Shown here: positions 20,701-33,320 of the stretch, in pieces
How positions within the stretch are numbered: position 1 is the first letter of the stretch
Layout: every line of letters starts with the position of its first letter
Assembly: GCA_024305745.1 (NCBI GenBank)
Contig: JAHRBS010000013.1
Span: 1,240,001-1,304,000 of the forward strand
From: Polyporus tsugae
Taxonomy: Eukaryota > Basidiomycota > Agaricomycetes > Polyporales > Polyporaceae
Length of the DNA stretch: 64,000 nt
Direction: 5' to 3'
The notes under the pieces: generated by a model
Told to the model about the DNA's origin: nothing
Database searches by the model: none
The model's input: only the letters and a program-made list of their open reading frames with translations
Made by a program: the position numbers and the translations under genes

Positions 20701-21425
20701 TGTGTGCTTTCCTGGAAGGAGGGGTAGAGGTTCCGCTAGAACTGTGTGCTTCTAATGACAGCGAAGGGGAGGTGGATAGAAGTTCAGGGGTAGTCAGTGG
20801 GAAGGAAAACCACTGGAGCGAGGTGTTTTGGCAACCAAAATAGAGCGTCTGCAGGTGTGGGGACCAAACGAGCGAGAAAAGGTCTCCAGAATCGGTGTCT
20901 AGATGTGGATGGAGAACATGAAGGGGGTAGAGGCTCCGCGTGTTCCAGACCTACGTGCCGTCAGTCAAGCATACATTTTGTAGAATTACTGCAACGTACA
21001 CGGATCGTACTGTCGCCTTGAAATAGCGGAATGAGCGCTAGCGCGTACGAAACAAGGACAGAAGATACCTGATGCACTGAAGAGCCAGTGCTTTTCTGGG
21101 GCATACTCAAGAGCCAATATACTTCCGGTATGGCCAGTGAGGATGGCTTTGAGCTTGAATGTGTACTTGTCCCAAACCTGCCAGAGAACTGAGGATAAAA
21201 ATGGAAACTGCAAAGGTGGGCTAGACAAACCGATATCCGACCATCCTGAGTGCCGGCGTAGATGTTGCGGTCGTCGGCGGCGAGGCTTAGAACAGAACTG
21301 TGTTCTTGGTGGAGAGCGTGGAAGAGTTTGGGACGGTGTTGGACGATGGTGGTGGCTCCACTCAACGAAGCTAGGCATTTTCCCAGGGAAGATAGGTAAG
21401 GATGAGGAGGGAGGACTTGAGGCAT
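17702..21425 (-). CDS. DUG2: Glutathione-degradosome subunit Dug2-like: WD40 repeats fused to M20 peptidase
   Basis: The N-terminal half carries WD40 repeats: VLSLAADDRNIYAGTQDGR, VWDKYTFKLKAILTGHTGSI, GDTVFAGCQDGLVKVWDLE. The C-terminal half is an M20 metallopeptidase: LTKFVSIPSVSNSPVHKEDC, ILFYGHYDVISA (metal His), YLYGRGATDNKGPVMA (bridging Asp), VLLVEGEEEAGSGGFVE (catalytic and metal Glu), a lid domain (STVIPSSVKAHVSLRVVPDQ), and a final IPSIPYLEKEFACHALHFPLG. This WD40-M20 fusion is the layout of yeast Dug2, which with Dug3 degrades cytosolic glutathione outside the gamma-glutamyl cycle. Many short introns interrupt it; the stop at 17702-17704 follows a last exon ending ...QQTASDS. The start is uncertain: ATG at 21425 needs no extra intron, while one at 21495 would need a 40-bp intron. 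Confidence 0.85.
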
Positions 21426-21650
21426 TGGGGCACAAGGTTAGGGGGAAGCACCTACGATCGGGGATGACGGGAGACATGGAGGCAGAAACGGCCATGGGTA
21501 TATATGTTGTGGGGGAGTGCCGGGGTCTGCGAGTGGAGGATATCGATCTGGTGAGAATACAAGAAAGAGTATTGGATGAGGGCGGCTGGTAGGGAGCTGA
21601 CGTTGTGCAGCGACGGGCGACGTCGACCTGTGGGACTCGGCGCGGACGAT

Positions 21651-21683
21651 AAGTACTAAGTACTAAGACTAAGTACTAAGTAG
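21651..21683. repeat. Short tandem AGTACTA repeat
   Basis: The motif AAGTACTA is repeated about four times with one variant unit. It lies in the upstream region of the DUG2-like gene, about 160-230 bp before its possible starts. AGTACT is palindromic. Confidence 0.7.
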
Positions 21684-22469
21684 TCATGACGTGCGACACA
21701 GACGCTCATCTCTCACTGGCCTCCCGCAAGCCACTGGAGCCTCTCCCATTCCACCTTTCCCCCACGCCAACTCAACCCGCAGCTTGTTCCATCGTTCCCA
21801 AGACATGACAGCGCCTGAATACCGAGGATTTACACTCACAGCCTAAGTTACCCTCTTTGTGCCTGCCATCGGTGTCAACGTTGGAACACTTCACTGGCCA
21901 TGGCGACCTAGTTCTAGTTCTTGACCACTATGCTAGACCGCGACCCTACATCCAAAACCCATACTGGTGCAACGGCTGGCTTCCCACAAGTATAGGCTCC
22001 CAAACAGCATGCACACCGCCTATGTTTCCCCTGTTTTCACGGCCTTTACGTCACGGTATGTGCCTAAGCTATAGCTAGCCATAGCCGGCTTCTTCAACGT
22101 TCAAACGTTCAAACGTTCACGTTCGAATGCTACGATGTGGCTCATCAACGTCAACATCCCTTAAGTTTTAGCGAACATGATGCCACTAGCCTAACTTGTT
22201 TAGGTGACGGGACATCTACGTTCCATGGTTAGTCGTTCGGACGGGTAGAGGGTGGCAGCAATAGCACAGGACGAGTTCGAAAAATTTAGACGTAGGGATA
22301 TCGCGTAACGAGAAGTACATTGAAACTGTTTGTTCCAGGACTGAATGCACGCAACGACTTAATCCTAAAGCTCTTAAGCTTGTCAGTAAATGCAAGACAA
22401 GCCCTGGGGTATAGAATACATCTGGATACATGCTAACGATGGCGATGAATATGATATACACAACTATAC
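21684..22469. other. Intergenic region with a small repeat; no gene seen
   Basis: No conserved reading frame is visible. At 22095-22127 the unit CAAACGTT/CGTTCA is repeated (AACGTTCAAACGTTCAAACG followed by a variant), a short minisatellite. Confidence 0.5.
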
Positions 22470-22576
22470 TTAGGGCTCTGCCATGGCTCTGTTCCACTCC
22501 TTCCTAATCACTCCCTCCACCCCACACGTTCCGCAATGCGTTCCCTGTCCCGTGTTGCAGACACGGCATGTGTCCC
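22470..22576 (-). CDS. Possible small CxxC zinc-finger protein, last exon only (tentative)
   Basis: A minus-strand exon preceded by a CTGCAG acceptor reads DTCRVCNTGQGTHCGTCGVE and ends ...AMAEP with TAA at 22470-22472. The spacing CxxC-x7-CxxC with Gly nearby resembles half of a DnaJ-type zinc finger as found in small plant and fungal proteins. Upstream exons cannot be fixed and would approach or overlap the 3' end of the YPD1 gene. It could be chance. Confidence 0.25.
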
Positions 22577-22768
22577 CTGCAGACCCTTTCCCCCAGCCAC
22601 TGGCATCCATACGACCAGACAGACTGGGGGTGGCGCCTGCCGGGCTGCAGACCGGGTCCACGGTAGACACACATACCATCGCAACGCATCGCTCCCCCAA
22701 GTCCAGCCTCCTCCCACCCAGCTTTCAACGCAGATCGAGGGGGACCCGATGGACTAGCCGATGGGTTC

Positions 22769-23672
22769 TCAAACCTCGGCCGGTATGACGTTTTCATCGT
22801 ACCAATTCCGGAGCCATCGTTCTGCGATCGCGTACTCGCGCTTGACGCGCGCGAGAAGAGGGGCTATCATTGCAAGCGCAATTTCCTCGGTGAGATCGGT
22901 GCCAGTTTCTTCGTCCCGGAGGGCACCGTAATGTTGAATATCTTCACAAGTGGCTTGGACGGCACATACGCCGAGTGCGGCAGATGAGCCCTTGAGGAAG
23001 TGGCCGAGGGAAGAGAGCTTTGGCAAATCTTTCCCCTCGCTGCAGGTCAAGGTCAGAGCATGCGGACGATGAGCAACGGATGGGTTGAACAGGGCAGGAA
23101 TGAGCGCGGGGTATGACGTACAAGGCGTTGTCCATATCCGTGAATGTGGTGCTCGCTTGAGTGAAGTATGCCTCGGTCATGCCAAAGGAGAACTCGTGGG
23201 TGTCATCTTCATCGAGATCAAGGATTTGGTTGAAAGTATCGAGGTCAATCACGCCCTCTTGGTCTACCTGGGAAATGAAAGGAGTGGGAAAGGTGAGTAT
23301 CGGGAGAGGATGGAAAGTAAGCGAACGACGAACGTCTTCAGCTTCGTCATCTGCATCTGACTTTGACTCTGACTTTGGCTCTGACTTGAGCTCTAGAGAC
23401 AACTCGACGGTAGAGATCGTGGAGGCAAGGGCGGGTGTGCGCTCGCGTGCAGGCGTCGCGCGAGAGACAGGGTCCGGAAGAGGAGAGGTCAGACGAGCGG
23501 CGGCGGATGTGGGGGAAGGGGGTGCAAGAGACGGGGCACGGGAGTCGGCAGGAACGGACGGGGCTCGGAAGTTGGCGGGAGAAGGCGGGGACGGGGAGCG
23601 GAGCTTGGGAGAGGGGAGGTCGTGCTCTGGGGACTTGAGGGCCTCTGTGACTGCGGTCTTTGTGTGGGACAT
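22769..23672 (-). CDS. YPD1: Histidine-containing phosphotransfer (HPt) protein, Ypd1-like
   Basis: Three exons: an N-terminal Ser/Pro-rich segment of about 115 residues, then, after a 66-bp in-frame intron (minus GTTCGT...TTCCCAG), VDQEGVIDLDTFNQILDLDE and FSFGMTEAYFTQA, then a second intron joining DMDNAF to EGKDLPKLSSLGHFLKGSSA. HFLKGSSAALG holds the phospho-accepting His of HPt domains. The remaining helices (ARVKREYAIAERWLRNWYDE) complete the four-helix bundle. By homology it shuttles phosphate from hybrid histidine kinases to Ssk1- and Skn7-type response regulators in the osmotic/oxidative stress phosphorelay. The N-terminal tail is much longer than in yeast Ypd1 and is acidic/Ser-rich just before the HPt core. 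Start at 23672 is the first ATG of the frame. Confidence 0.88.
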
Positions 23673-24059
23673 GGTGGGAGGAAGGAGAGGGGATGGACGG
23701 ATGAGGAAGAGAGGAGCGATGGCGAGTTAATGGAGCTCCCACTTGGGAATTATCAAATCAATCGCGCTCCACCCCAGCCCATATCTATCGGCACTATGTA
23801 ACTCAAATTCAAACGTTGTACTCGACACTAATCGTGAGGATTAGCGGGGTTTCTAGTGAGCTGACCTAGTAATGTAATGCGGCTATTCAAATTGCCTCGG
23901 CATCCAGTGGCCCCGCGTCGCCGACCGGATCACGGTTGGACGTTGGACGTCGACTGGCTGCGCGGTCTGGAAGTCTGGAGCTGGTGGACAGTGAGAGCGG
24001 TGGGCTTTGGGCGTGGGTCGTCGACGAGCCCGAGACTGAGACTGCGCCCGTTCGAAGCC
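23673..24059. promoter_or_regulatory. Divergent promoter region between YPD1 and the Sec14-like gene
   Basis: 387 bp between outward-facing start codons. An ATG at 23877 is in frame with the Sec14-like start at 24060 but the intervening peptide is Arg/Trp-rich and unlike the family. Confidence 0.45.
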
Positions 24060-25397
24060 ATGTCCGCCTTCTTGTCCCTCGCCTCGTCTTCAGATCAGCC
24101 CGCCAAAGGCTCGACCATCACTCCAGACGTCACCTCCGGCCATCTCACCCATCTCACACACGACCAGCTGGCCGCCTTGGCTTCATTCAAAGATATTCTG
24201 GCCAAGGCACACCTCTACTCTCCCCCGAACGATCCAGACAGGCCACGCCCCAGTCACGATGAGCCCACCTTGCTGTTAGTCCCTTTCTCGTTTATCTATT
24301 TGCCATCTCACCCATCCACCTCGGCGGATCGCCTATCTTTCGCCCCTCATGCTCCCTCCAGCCGATTTCTGCGTGCCCGTCGCTTTGACCCACAGAAGGC
24401 ATCGAAGCAATTTGCCGACGCCGAGGCCTGGCGCGCAAAGCACACCGTCGAGACCCTCTACGCCACTTTCCCTGTAGATGAATTCGAAAACACCCGTCGA
24501 TTTTACCCTCGTTGGACGGGCCGCCGAGACAAGGTATAATCCAACCTTGACCTCGTCCTCATACTGCCAGCTGCTGCTAACATTTCCACCACGCTTCCCA
24601 GAATGGCCTCCCACTGTACGTCTATCGGATCGGCTCCCTCACCACGCCCCTCCAGAAAGAGCTCCATGCTATATCTCCCGAGCGTCGCTACCAGCGCATG
24701 TGAGCACCTCCATCGCCACATTATTCTCCCACCTCTCCACTGCTCCACCCTCGCTAATTTGAATCTACTCTGACCTTCAACCGCCTGGTAACGTCAGCAT
24801 CGCACTTCACGAGGTCATGACTCGCTTCGTACTCCGCCTATGCAGTCATCTCCCTCGCCACGTTGAGCCGACTCCAATCTCGTCCGTGACGACAATCATC
24901 GACCTCGCCGACGTCTCCTTACCCCTCCTCTGGTCCCTCCGGTCTCATCTCCAAGAAGCATCGACGCTCGCTACTGCCAACTATCCAGAAACTCTGAGCA
25001 CCATCGTCGTCGTGAACACCCCTTCGTTCTTTCCCACTGTCTGGGGTTGGATCAAGGTGGGTGCCCGTCCCTGACGGATTTTCTTTCATTCCGGTGTCAG
25101 GCGAAAGCTCATTGCCAACAGCCTTGGTTCGACGAGGGTACTCGTCGCAAGGTTCATGTCCTCGGCAAAGATTCTGGCCCGGCTCTGCGCACATTTATTG
25201 ATCCTCAAGATCTTCCGAAAGTCTACGGCGGCGAGCTAGAATGGAAGTTCGAAGACGAGCCTATACTAGATGACGCCATCAGGGGGGTAATAGCCGAGAT
25301 GCCCAAGGGTCCGGTTGATTTCGAGGACGGCAAGGTTGTTCGTCCAAGCCCGCCTGCTGACCTGCCGCAGGAAAACGGCGATGCCGTCGAATCCTAG
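24060..25397 (+). CDS. Sec14-like CRAL-TRIO phosphatidylinositol/lipid transfer protein
   Basis: Five exons predicted. The CRAL-TRIO N domain reads LTHDQLAALASFKDIL and, after an intron, RFLRARRFDPQKASKQFADA. The lipid-binding domain has NGLPLYVYRIGSL, ERRYQRIIALHEVMTRFVLR, SSVTTIIDLADVSLPLLWSL, ATANYPETLSTIVVVNTPSF, FPTVWGWIK and, after the last intron, PWFDEGTRRKVHVLG and LPKVYGGELEWKFEDE. These are in the order of Sec14. By family it binds and exchanges phosphatidylinositol and phosphatidylcholine or related lipids at Golgi/plasma membranes. The start at 24060 gives MSAFLSLASSS; length is about 350 residues, near that of the family. Confidence 0.88.
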
Positions 25398-25633
25398 GGC
25401 CATGCGTCGACATGGGGCCATGTATCGCCATTTTGGTTTGGTGAAGGTTAGAACAGGATCTTACGAGTCGCATCGGATTCTTGATTGTATTAGTCCGTGC
25501 TACGATATACTACTAGAAAGCTACTCTTCATGGTGATGGTAACAGCAAAGTCCAGCACAGCACCAACACATACAGCATCGATAGAACACGTCCAAATAAG
25601 TTACCGCTCTCTTTATACCATTTTGTACCGTAA

Positions 25634-28600
25634 TTATAAAGCCATATCGTCCTCGGGTTCCGCAACGACGCCGTCTTCGCTCCAAATCTCTAAGAACTAT
25701 AAAAACATGATAAATCATAGGAACAAAGGACTCAAACATGAACTTACTCTAGCAGATTGAGCGTCTGCATCCTCACTGGTCACCATTGGGGCGGTTGCGA
25801 ACGGAAGGGAGTCCCACGACAGGGGTCGCTCGTGCTTCCGAGTCGCTGGCCTGTCCCCCACAGCACTCTTCTTTCCGATCACGAACTTGGCGCATTTCCT
25901 GGAAATATGGTAAGTATTGGCATTTGACACACACATAGATAAACTTCGTCGTACTCCTCGGACAGCCCATAGAGCGTCTTGAGATGAGTCTTCAACAGCA
26001 TTATCATCGCCACGATCACCGAACTACCCAACATCCCGAAATCTTGACAGCGGGTCGGGGAAATAGAAGCCCGTAGATGTTGGGGCTGGCCCATCCGGAT
26101 TGTCTCCGAGTCCACGTCCATAGCCATCTCCGGAGTGGGGGGCGGGGCCAGAGTCTGGGAGGCATGGCCGGCTCCATGGAGCTGAGCGAGCAAATGAGAT
26201 GGTGAGAGGAGCTCGACCAATTGCATCCCTGCCGTAGATAAGACCGACGTCAGGGACTTGGCAACCGTCAAAACCTCCTCCTGTGTTTTGTACTCAAACG
26301 AAGCAAAGTTCTCCGCCATGTATCGCGTAAAGTCGACATCGTCCTAGACGTCGTGTCGGTTAGTCGAAAGGTCGGTTAAGCAAGAACTGAATGTGAAGCC
26401 CAACCTGGGAGGATCTGCCTAGCTCTACATCGAACACCTTGACCAAAGCTCGAAGGAAGTCCTGTCGCGTAGCACGCTTCTCACGGGCGAGCGTATACCA
26501 CCGATGCAACAATGCAGAAGGCCCCGGATTCATGCGATAGCCTTTCACGGCCTCTGGAGTGAGTCGTTTCTGGTAGTCGAAGGAAGCGCGTGCACTGTTG
26601 ACGTAACGAGCGTTCAAGAGGGAAGTATGCTTTGCATGGAGGATAGCATGCAGTGCGCTTGCCCGTAAACTGAGATGGGGATTTGGGCTGGTTTCCAGGG
26701 CCACGATGACCGGGAATGATTGCAGAGGGTGAGCTAGACCTTGTTTAATAGTGAACGTGAGGATGTCAACAGCAGCAGATTGGATCTGCGTGTTTTGTGA
26801 CAAGGCTGCGTCGAGGATCTTGGCTAGATAACGCTGAACGATAGCAGAGCTGACTCTGTATGGGAGTGTAAGTAAAAGCATTGTATTCGGGACGGCGCCA
26901 CTGACCCCGAGTCTGCGAAGCCATCGGTATTCCCGATGAGCTCTTCCATGTTGACCTTGGCTGTGGCTCCCTTGCTCTTCGCTCCTGCCGAAGCTGTGGA
27001 TGTACTCAGCATTAAGCTCTACATTAACGACCGGTCACACCGTACCTTTCTCGTTGGCAGCATGCTTCGCCGCCTCTGCAATCAAGAAGTCTTGCAGGAT
27101 TTTCAAGAGACGACCACGAGTTTCCTCTGCTGGAGACGAGAAAATAGCGTCCATGATCTTAGCCGAAGGCTCCGCAGTCATCAGTCCAGGTTGCGCACGG
27201 AACAAAAAGCCTGAGACAAATAGCGTCAAGAAGGAGCATCTGGGCGACCTGCCAAAATGTGCGTACCCAGACACTGCAAGATCCGACCTCTCAAGCCCTG
27301 ATCCTGGTACTTCTCGTAAAGCTTGAGAAGGCACATGTAGACGTGTTCTGTCACAGAACCCTGATCCGCACGGTTACCGTGGTACTGTTCGTGACAGAGG
27401 GCGCAGGGCTCATACCTTCGCGATCTTATCGATATCCTCCTTGAACTCTAGTGGGAGAAGACGACGTCAGCGAGGAGACATTTGAGAGCAAATATAACAA
27501 ACTTACTCTCTTCTTCAGCGCGAAGACGGTCGAAGTTGCAATGTTCGCACAAGAGAGACGTGATGAAAAGAAGTATGGTGAGAGTGCGTTGCTCAGGCGG
27601 AGCCAAATTTCGGGCGGCAGGTTTCTGAACACTCTGCTGCAGACGAGCTACAATGGTGCCATAAGTGATAAGACAATGACCATCGAAGAATTACGCACCG
27701 TTACAGGACCGCAACAGTGCCACTAGCCGACCGAAGTCATGTGTGAGATGATGGACAGTGGCACATATGCACGCGACAGTTTCTTGTAGGCCCTTCATAT
27801 TCTCAAAGTCAGCATACAGGGAAAGTAAGATGACGTGAGCCACACCATGACGCCTGCAGCGGTAGACGGCTTTAGAATCATAGGTTGAAGAGCCAGTTGT
27901 AACTCTTGTCCAAACTTGGCGGCGGTCTTGGGCATGTGTGGGATAGAAGCTCGGAAGATGCGCAGCAGGTAGTCAGACGTCGTCTGCTCCTCCACCTACA
28001 GATACACGATAAGCTGATAACTCACGCACTACTTGGTGAACGGGGATTACCGTGGTCGCGTTCTTCAGGTAGGGTAGCAGGGTCGCAGCGTTTGATCCAG
28101 AAAGCACGGCCGGATACGCGGACGTGAAAAGGTAGATTGTTTGCACGCAGTTCAAGACGGTCTGGGATCAGGTTAGTGCTGTATCCTGAACACACGCAAA
28201 AGGGACTACTTACAAACCCAGGCAGGTCTGACGCATCCACGAGCCCATCAATCAATGTCTCGCAGACGTCCACGTATCGTTGGTGTAGCGCAGACTTATC
28301 GTGCTCGGACTTATCTGCCATGATACGATGTAGGAGGTCTTCGAGAGGTGACTGCCTATCCTTGAACTGGGCGGCAACACCCATGATCACCGCGACTTTG
28401 GTCAATAACTCCGCCTTGTTATCTTGAGAGGATTTGGGAGCCGACGTAGCGTTGGTGAACCAAAGTTCCTCTACAGTCTTGACTGCGAGGTCTTTGACCG
28501 TGTCGTCCTCGTCGAGCATACGAAGTACGATGCGGGCGCAGATGTCGATGCGTGCACCTCTATCCTCCGTGACACTGTAGTACGCCTTGAGCAACTTGAT

Positions 28601-31600
28601 GACTCGTTTCCGTACGCCCAAGCCAGTGTCCGCGATACGATCAGCGATCTTCTGATAGTAATCCGCGGCAAACTTCGGCGAATCGACCATATACTTCCCA
28701 ATGAGCTCCACAGCAGCGTCCCGGACAGCAGGAGAACTGTCCAGCAGATGGGTCTCGATACCTCTCCTCACGTTAGGCGCAGACAGAATACTGGGATCAC
28801 TCGTGATGATCTGACCAAGGGCTTTCAGCGCCTTTGTCCGCATGAAGACTGGAGGGGCATCCAACGCTTGCAGGACTACCGCTAATATCGGGTTAAACGA
28901 ATTCTTCAAGCTCTGACAGGTGCCGATCTCTTCCGACAGGCGGTCGATCCGCACGACTTCTTCCTGCGAAGTCCTACAGAAGATGGTGATGCTCAGCACG
29001 ACGAATGATTGCATAAAACACCAAAGGGCGATAAATGCTCACCCGAGTTCAAAGATGTCTCCAGGCGGGTCATCCCATATCTCGCGCAGTGCAGTCTTCT
29101 GCTGCCTTGCTAGTGACTTCACGAGCTTACGATCGACCTCCGCATCTTCCGAGAGGATCCTCTCACAATGTTGCAACGTCAGTGCAAGCTCGTGTACCCA
29201 CACGACAGCAGTCAGCTCCCGCGCGCTCTGCGTACAATTCAGTAACGGATACACTGCAATATGATAGAGCAGCTCACATCGAATGCTTGGTCCTCCGATG
29301 AGCGTCTGCACAGGTTGTTCTGCAAGTCCTGATGTGCGGCAATGAGTCGTTGCAACTTGGTGCCGTCGAAAGAGCTCATGATCTGGGAGATCATTAGCGC
29401 ATGCCAGTTATGTCTTCATTAAAGGGTATTCACCTCATCCAGAGGCGCGAGCTTGGAGTCGCTTGAGTCACGTTTGAACCTCAAAGTGCTTGTGCGAAGA
29501 TGCGCGGCGATGACGCCCAAATGATCCAGCGCAAGCGTCTTCATCGCGTTGTTGTCACTCTGTGAAGTTGACTTGATATCGTCCAACGATGACACCTGGA
29601 CGCAGAATGTGATGAGTATAGTAGTAAAGAGGATGATAGCGGACAGTTTTCACCAAGAACTTGCAGATCAGACCCAAGATGAGACTGGCAGCGGGCCATT
29701 CCGGCCAGAACAACACGGCGAGAAGGTCCGAAATGAGGTTATCGAAGATCGCACGGTACTCGGCTTCGTTGGAGTTCTTAGTAGTCTTTGTCTTACCAGA
29801 CCTACGTACCAGTCAACAGCCGTTACATATACCTAAATTGCGGACGATACATACCTTTGAGTCAGAAAGATGATGATCGTCTTCGCAGCTTTCGTCGCGG
29901 AGTCCAGTCCTGACGCATATAGCCGAATCTCTTCCCTGTCGTGTTCGTCCAGCCACGGCTCTTTGTGCGGTTTCTCATTGACGCTCTCTTGGCGACGAAG
30001 CGTGAGCGTCTGCTCTCGCGCCTTGCGGATTGCCTTCGCTTCCACACGTACGTCGTGCCCAGAAGTCTGCACGAGCTGCATGAGTAGGGCGGACACAGTC
30101 CGGATCGATCGACCATCCCGCAGTCTAAGAGGCGTTCATTGTTAGTGAAACATGGGACATGTATGCATAGATACATACCGGAACTGCCCCGCTCGCTGCT
30201 TCGTATCCGATAACTTGATAAGGGATGACAAAATTTCTTCGATAATCCACGGTCGCTGGTCTTCATGGTTTGCGAAGATCTGTTCATGACCACATTAGCT
30301 TTCCTTGTCAATTCATATTTAACCTTGTCACAAAACTTACGCTGCGGATGAGCACTAGAGCATCAAGCCTCAACGCTCTCATTGCGGTCCCTCCCAGGGC
30401 AGCGATCACGCCGTTGGAGGTAGAGGCCTTCTTGCCCTTGCCTTCACTCTCTGCCTCGACGACGAAAAAGGGGCCGATAGCAATGTACACGGCTTGTATG
30501 ATGATGCTCTCACTCATGGCCATCGTGTCTGCACATATCAAGTCATTGATTCTCGGCAGAATAGACGAGATGGCCTGAAAGATTTCGCCGAGTAATTGGC
30601 GGAGCATGCTGCCTGGCGACACAGACAACTGGATAAGCTCTCGAAGAAGGCCGGGGAGCTGTGCGTCTGCAAGGGATGCCTCCACGAACGGGTACAGAAT
30701 CTTCGTCAGGTGGTTCTTGACGGTAGCAAGTGAGGCGGTGATGAGCTCCTCGGAATACAGCTACAACAGGTAATCTGAGTTCATACAATAGCACAAAAAT
30801 GAACATAAATGCGTACCTGCTTCGGCAATCGATCACTGGCGAGTAGCGCGATGCAGCCGTCTGCCGCCAACACGCTATCCCTGGCAAGTTCGAGCGTCCT
30901 CGTCAAGTTCTCCACGTCCTGCTCCGTGACGGGCTGCAGTTCTGCTTGTGCCTCATCTACATCCATAGCATCAGCAGTTCCTCCTGGTGATTGTGATTTC
31001 GAACGACCGCTGTCCGCATGCGCTTTCTTGCCGTTGGCCGTCTTTTTACCCTTCGTGACTTTCTGCGAACTCATACCGCCGCCTGCGGGTGGGGGGAATG
31101 GGTCAAGATCATCTCCAGCGCGGACGCTCCGTTCTAACATCTTCAGGATCCGGGAAAGCGTTGCGGTATCGATGTCCGCCATCCGACCCTTGTACATAGG
31201 CATGGCCTGAGCGTGACCTGTTGCGTCGCGCGAGTTCAAGCGATGGCGCTTGCTAGGGCGTGCGACTTTCGTGATATGCGTAATAAGCTTGCGAACGAGG
31301 TTGGGATGGAGTAAGGGTGGGGAACCAAGCACAGAGAGTGGTGAGAACCAGTCCAAAGGGAGATCTTCCACCTCGATGTCTGGAGGCAATCCATCCTCCG
31401 CTTCGAACACATCCTCGAGAAGCGTGGCAAGTTTTTCTATAGGAGCTGCACGGCGTGATTAGAATGCAAGCATGGCATGAGACAAGGGTAGTATACGGGC
31501 ATGCTTACCTCTATCATCTCTGTCCCCAGTGGCTCGCCTGACGGAAGACTTCGCGCTCGCGCTACTCCGGCCAAATGAATGGGGTGTAGGGTCCTCCTCG

Positions 31601-33320
31601 CTCCCAAAGCCTCCCAAGTCGTCATCGTCGTCACCCGCCTTCAACTTCCCCTTCCCTTTGACGCTCAATTTCGTCGTGGTAATGAAGACCTCCAGACGCT
31701 CTTTCCTCTGCGACGTAGGCGTGTGATACGCCTTAGGATGTGGCGAGACTGCGACATAAGGCTGAGAGCTCGATCCGGAAAGAAAAGGAGAACCGGAGCC
31801 AGAAGATGAGGGACCAAGTGCAGATCTATGGTGGCTCGAGCTATGCGCCGCCAGGGCGTGAGGCTTCTGCTTCGAGGGAGTCGGAATGACGATCTCGAAA
31901 GACGACTGCTTGCGACTAACCTGCGGCCGCGGAGGCGTCTGCTGGTGCTGAGGCTGCTGCCGCTGCCGGGACTGGAGTGCCTGCTGGTGTCGCGGGTGCG
32001 ACTGGTGCGGTTGGGGCTGCTGTCGCTGCTTCTGTTGCTGCTGCAATACGTGTTGATGACCCCGAGGCTGCAAAGGAGACGGTGTCTGCCGATTTGGGAC
32101 CGTGATCTGCGCGCGCTTTACACTCGGAGACTCGAGGTACTGCTCGACCTTCCGCTTTCTTGGGGTCACCTTCAAGCTGTCTGACCAGGGCTGAGAGACC
32201 TCGAGAGGGTCTGGGCTACCGAGATCGACAAGTGGAATATCTGCTAGTGGTATTGGCTGGGAACGTGACTGTTGGGCCTGTGGCGGCTGTAGGTGAAGGA
32301 GCGGAGGTGGTGGTTGCTGGTGGTACCGAACGGGCTGGGGAGCGGTAGCCGCACGTGGGGGTGGCTGAATTGGTGTATGCTCAAGAAAAGCGTTGAAGAA
32401 TGCAGGAGAGTCTTTTGGCTGGTAGAACTGGCGGACAGGCTTCGGTGGTGGGGGGCCGAGGGCATTGGCCAAAGAGGAAGAGGAAGCAGACATTCCAGGG
32501 GGCGGGGGGGTGGGATAGGATGTGGAAGGGGAGGTGTGCTGGATAACGGACTGCGCGAAAGGAGTTGCCTGATAGGTAGAATGGCGGGAAGGGGCAGGAG
32601 ACCAATGTGGAGGAACATGGCAATTCGCATACATTCTGCTGTGTTTTGGTCAACGAGGGGCAGAAGTAAGCGGATTGAAGATACTGACGATCCTTGACCA
32701 GCCAGATGGTATACGACCTCCTCTCTTGCTTTCTCAAAATATGATTCACCATGCGAGGGTTGTTGAGGATTCATTATATGCGCAAATTCTTGTGCATACT
32801 CGGGATACTGGGGGAATCGCGGCTGGTGGTAAGAAGAATTGGATGGGACGGAGGCATACGGCTGGACGTAGGAGGGCGACGCAGCGGATATGGAGAGGTT
32901 CCCTAGATGCCTCGCCACTTGCAGACATTGCACATGAGCATATATCGACTTGATAGGACATTTGACTGACCATGATTGGCAGGAGTCGCGGAGCCAAACG
33001 GATATTGGGCGAGGAGTTGATGGGACTCCTGGACGGCATCGGAGGCAGGGTTGCGTGGAGAGAGGTCCTGTGGTTCATACTGTTTCGTCTGATGATGCGG
33101 GTAGGGATGGTAGGGATGGCCGTTCATCAGTGCGGAGGGCGAGGAGGCGGCAGCGGCAGCCTCGAGACCGTTCAAGTTGGAAGCTGATGAGCAGACGCAC
33201 ACCGCGACCACTCGGGCGCTCGCCGCCCCAGTGCCCTTAAGCGCCCTCACCTTGCACTGGAACTCGGTTGTACCCTGCGCGTGTGTGTCGTCTGCGAACA
33301 TGCGCAGCAGGCGAAGCCAT
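25634..33320 (-). CDS. SCC2: Cohesin loading factor Scc2/Mis4 (Nipped-B/NIPBL family)
   Basis: A very long multi-exon gene, roughly 1,900 residues. The first exon 33251-33320 ([20 protein letters not shown]...) joins in phase to [20 protein letters not shown] after a 67-bp intron. The N-terminal third is Pro/Gln-rich and disordered, with a polyglutamine-like tract near 32.0 kb. The middle is HEAT repeats with the conserved core [59 protein letters not shown], and [16 protein letters not shown]. Near the end [20 protein letters not shown] and the final acidic exon ending at 25634 match Scc2 proteins. By homology it loads the cohesin ring onto DNA with Scc4 and stimulates its ATPase. A shorter start at 33127 ([10 protein letters not shown]) is possible. 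The start codon overlaps that of the NTPase relic on the other strand. Confidence 0.88.
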
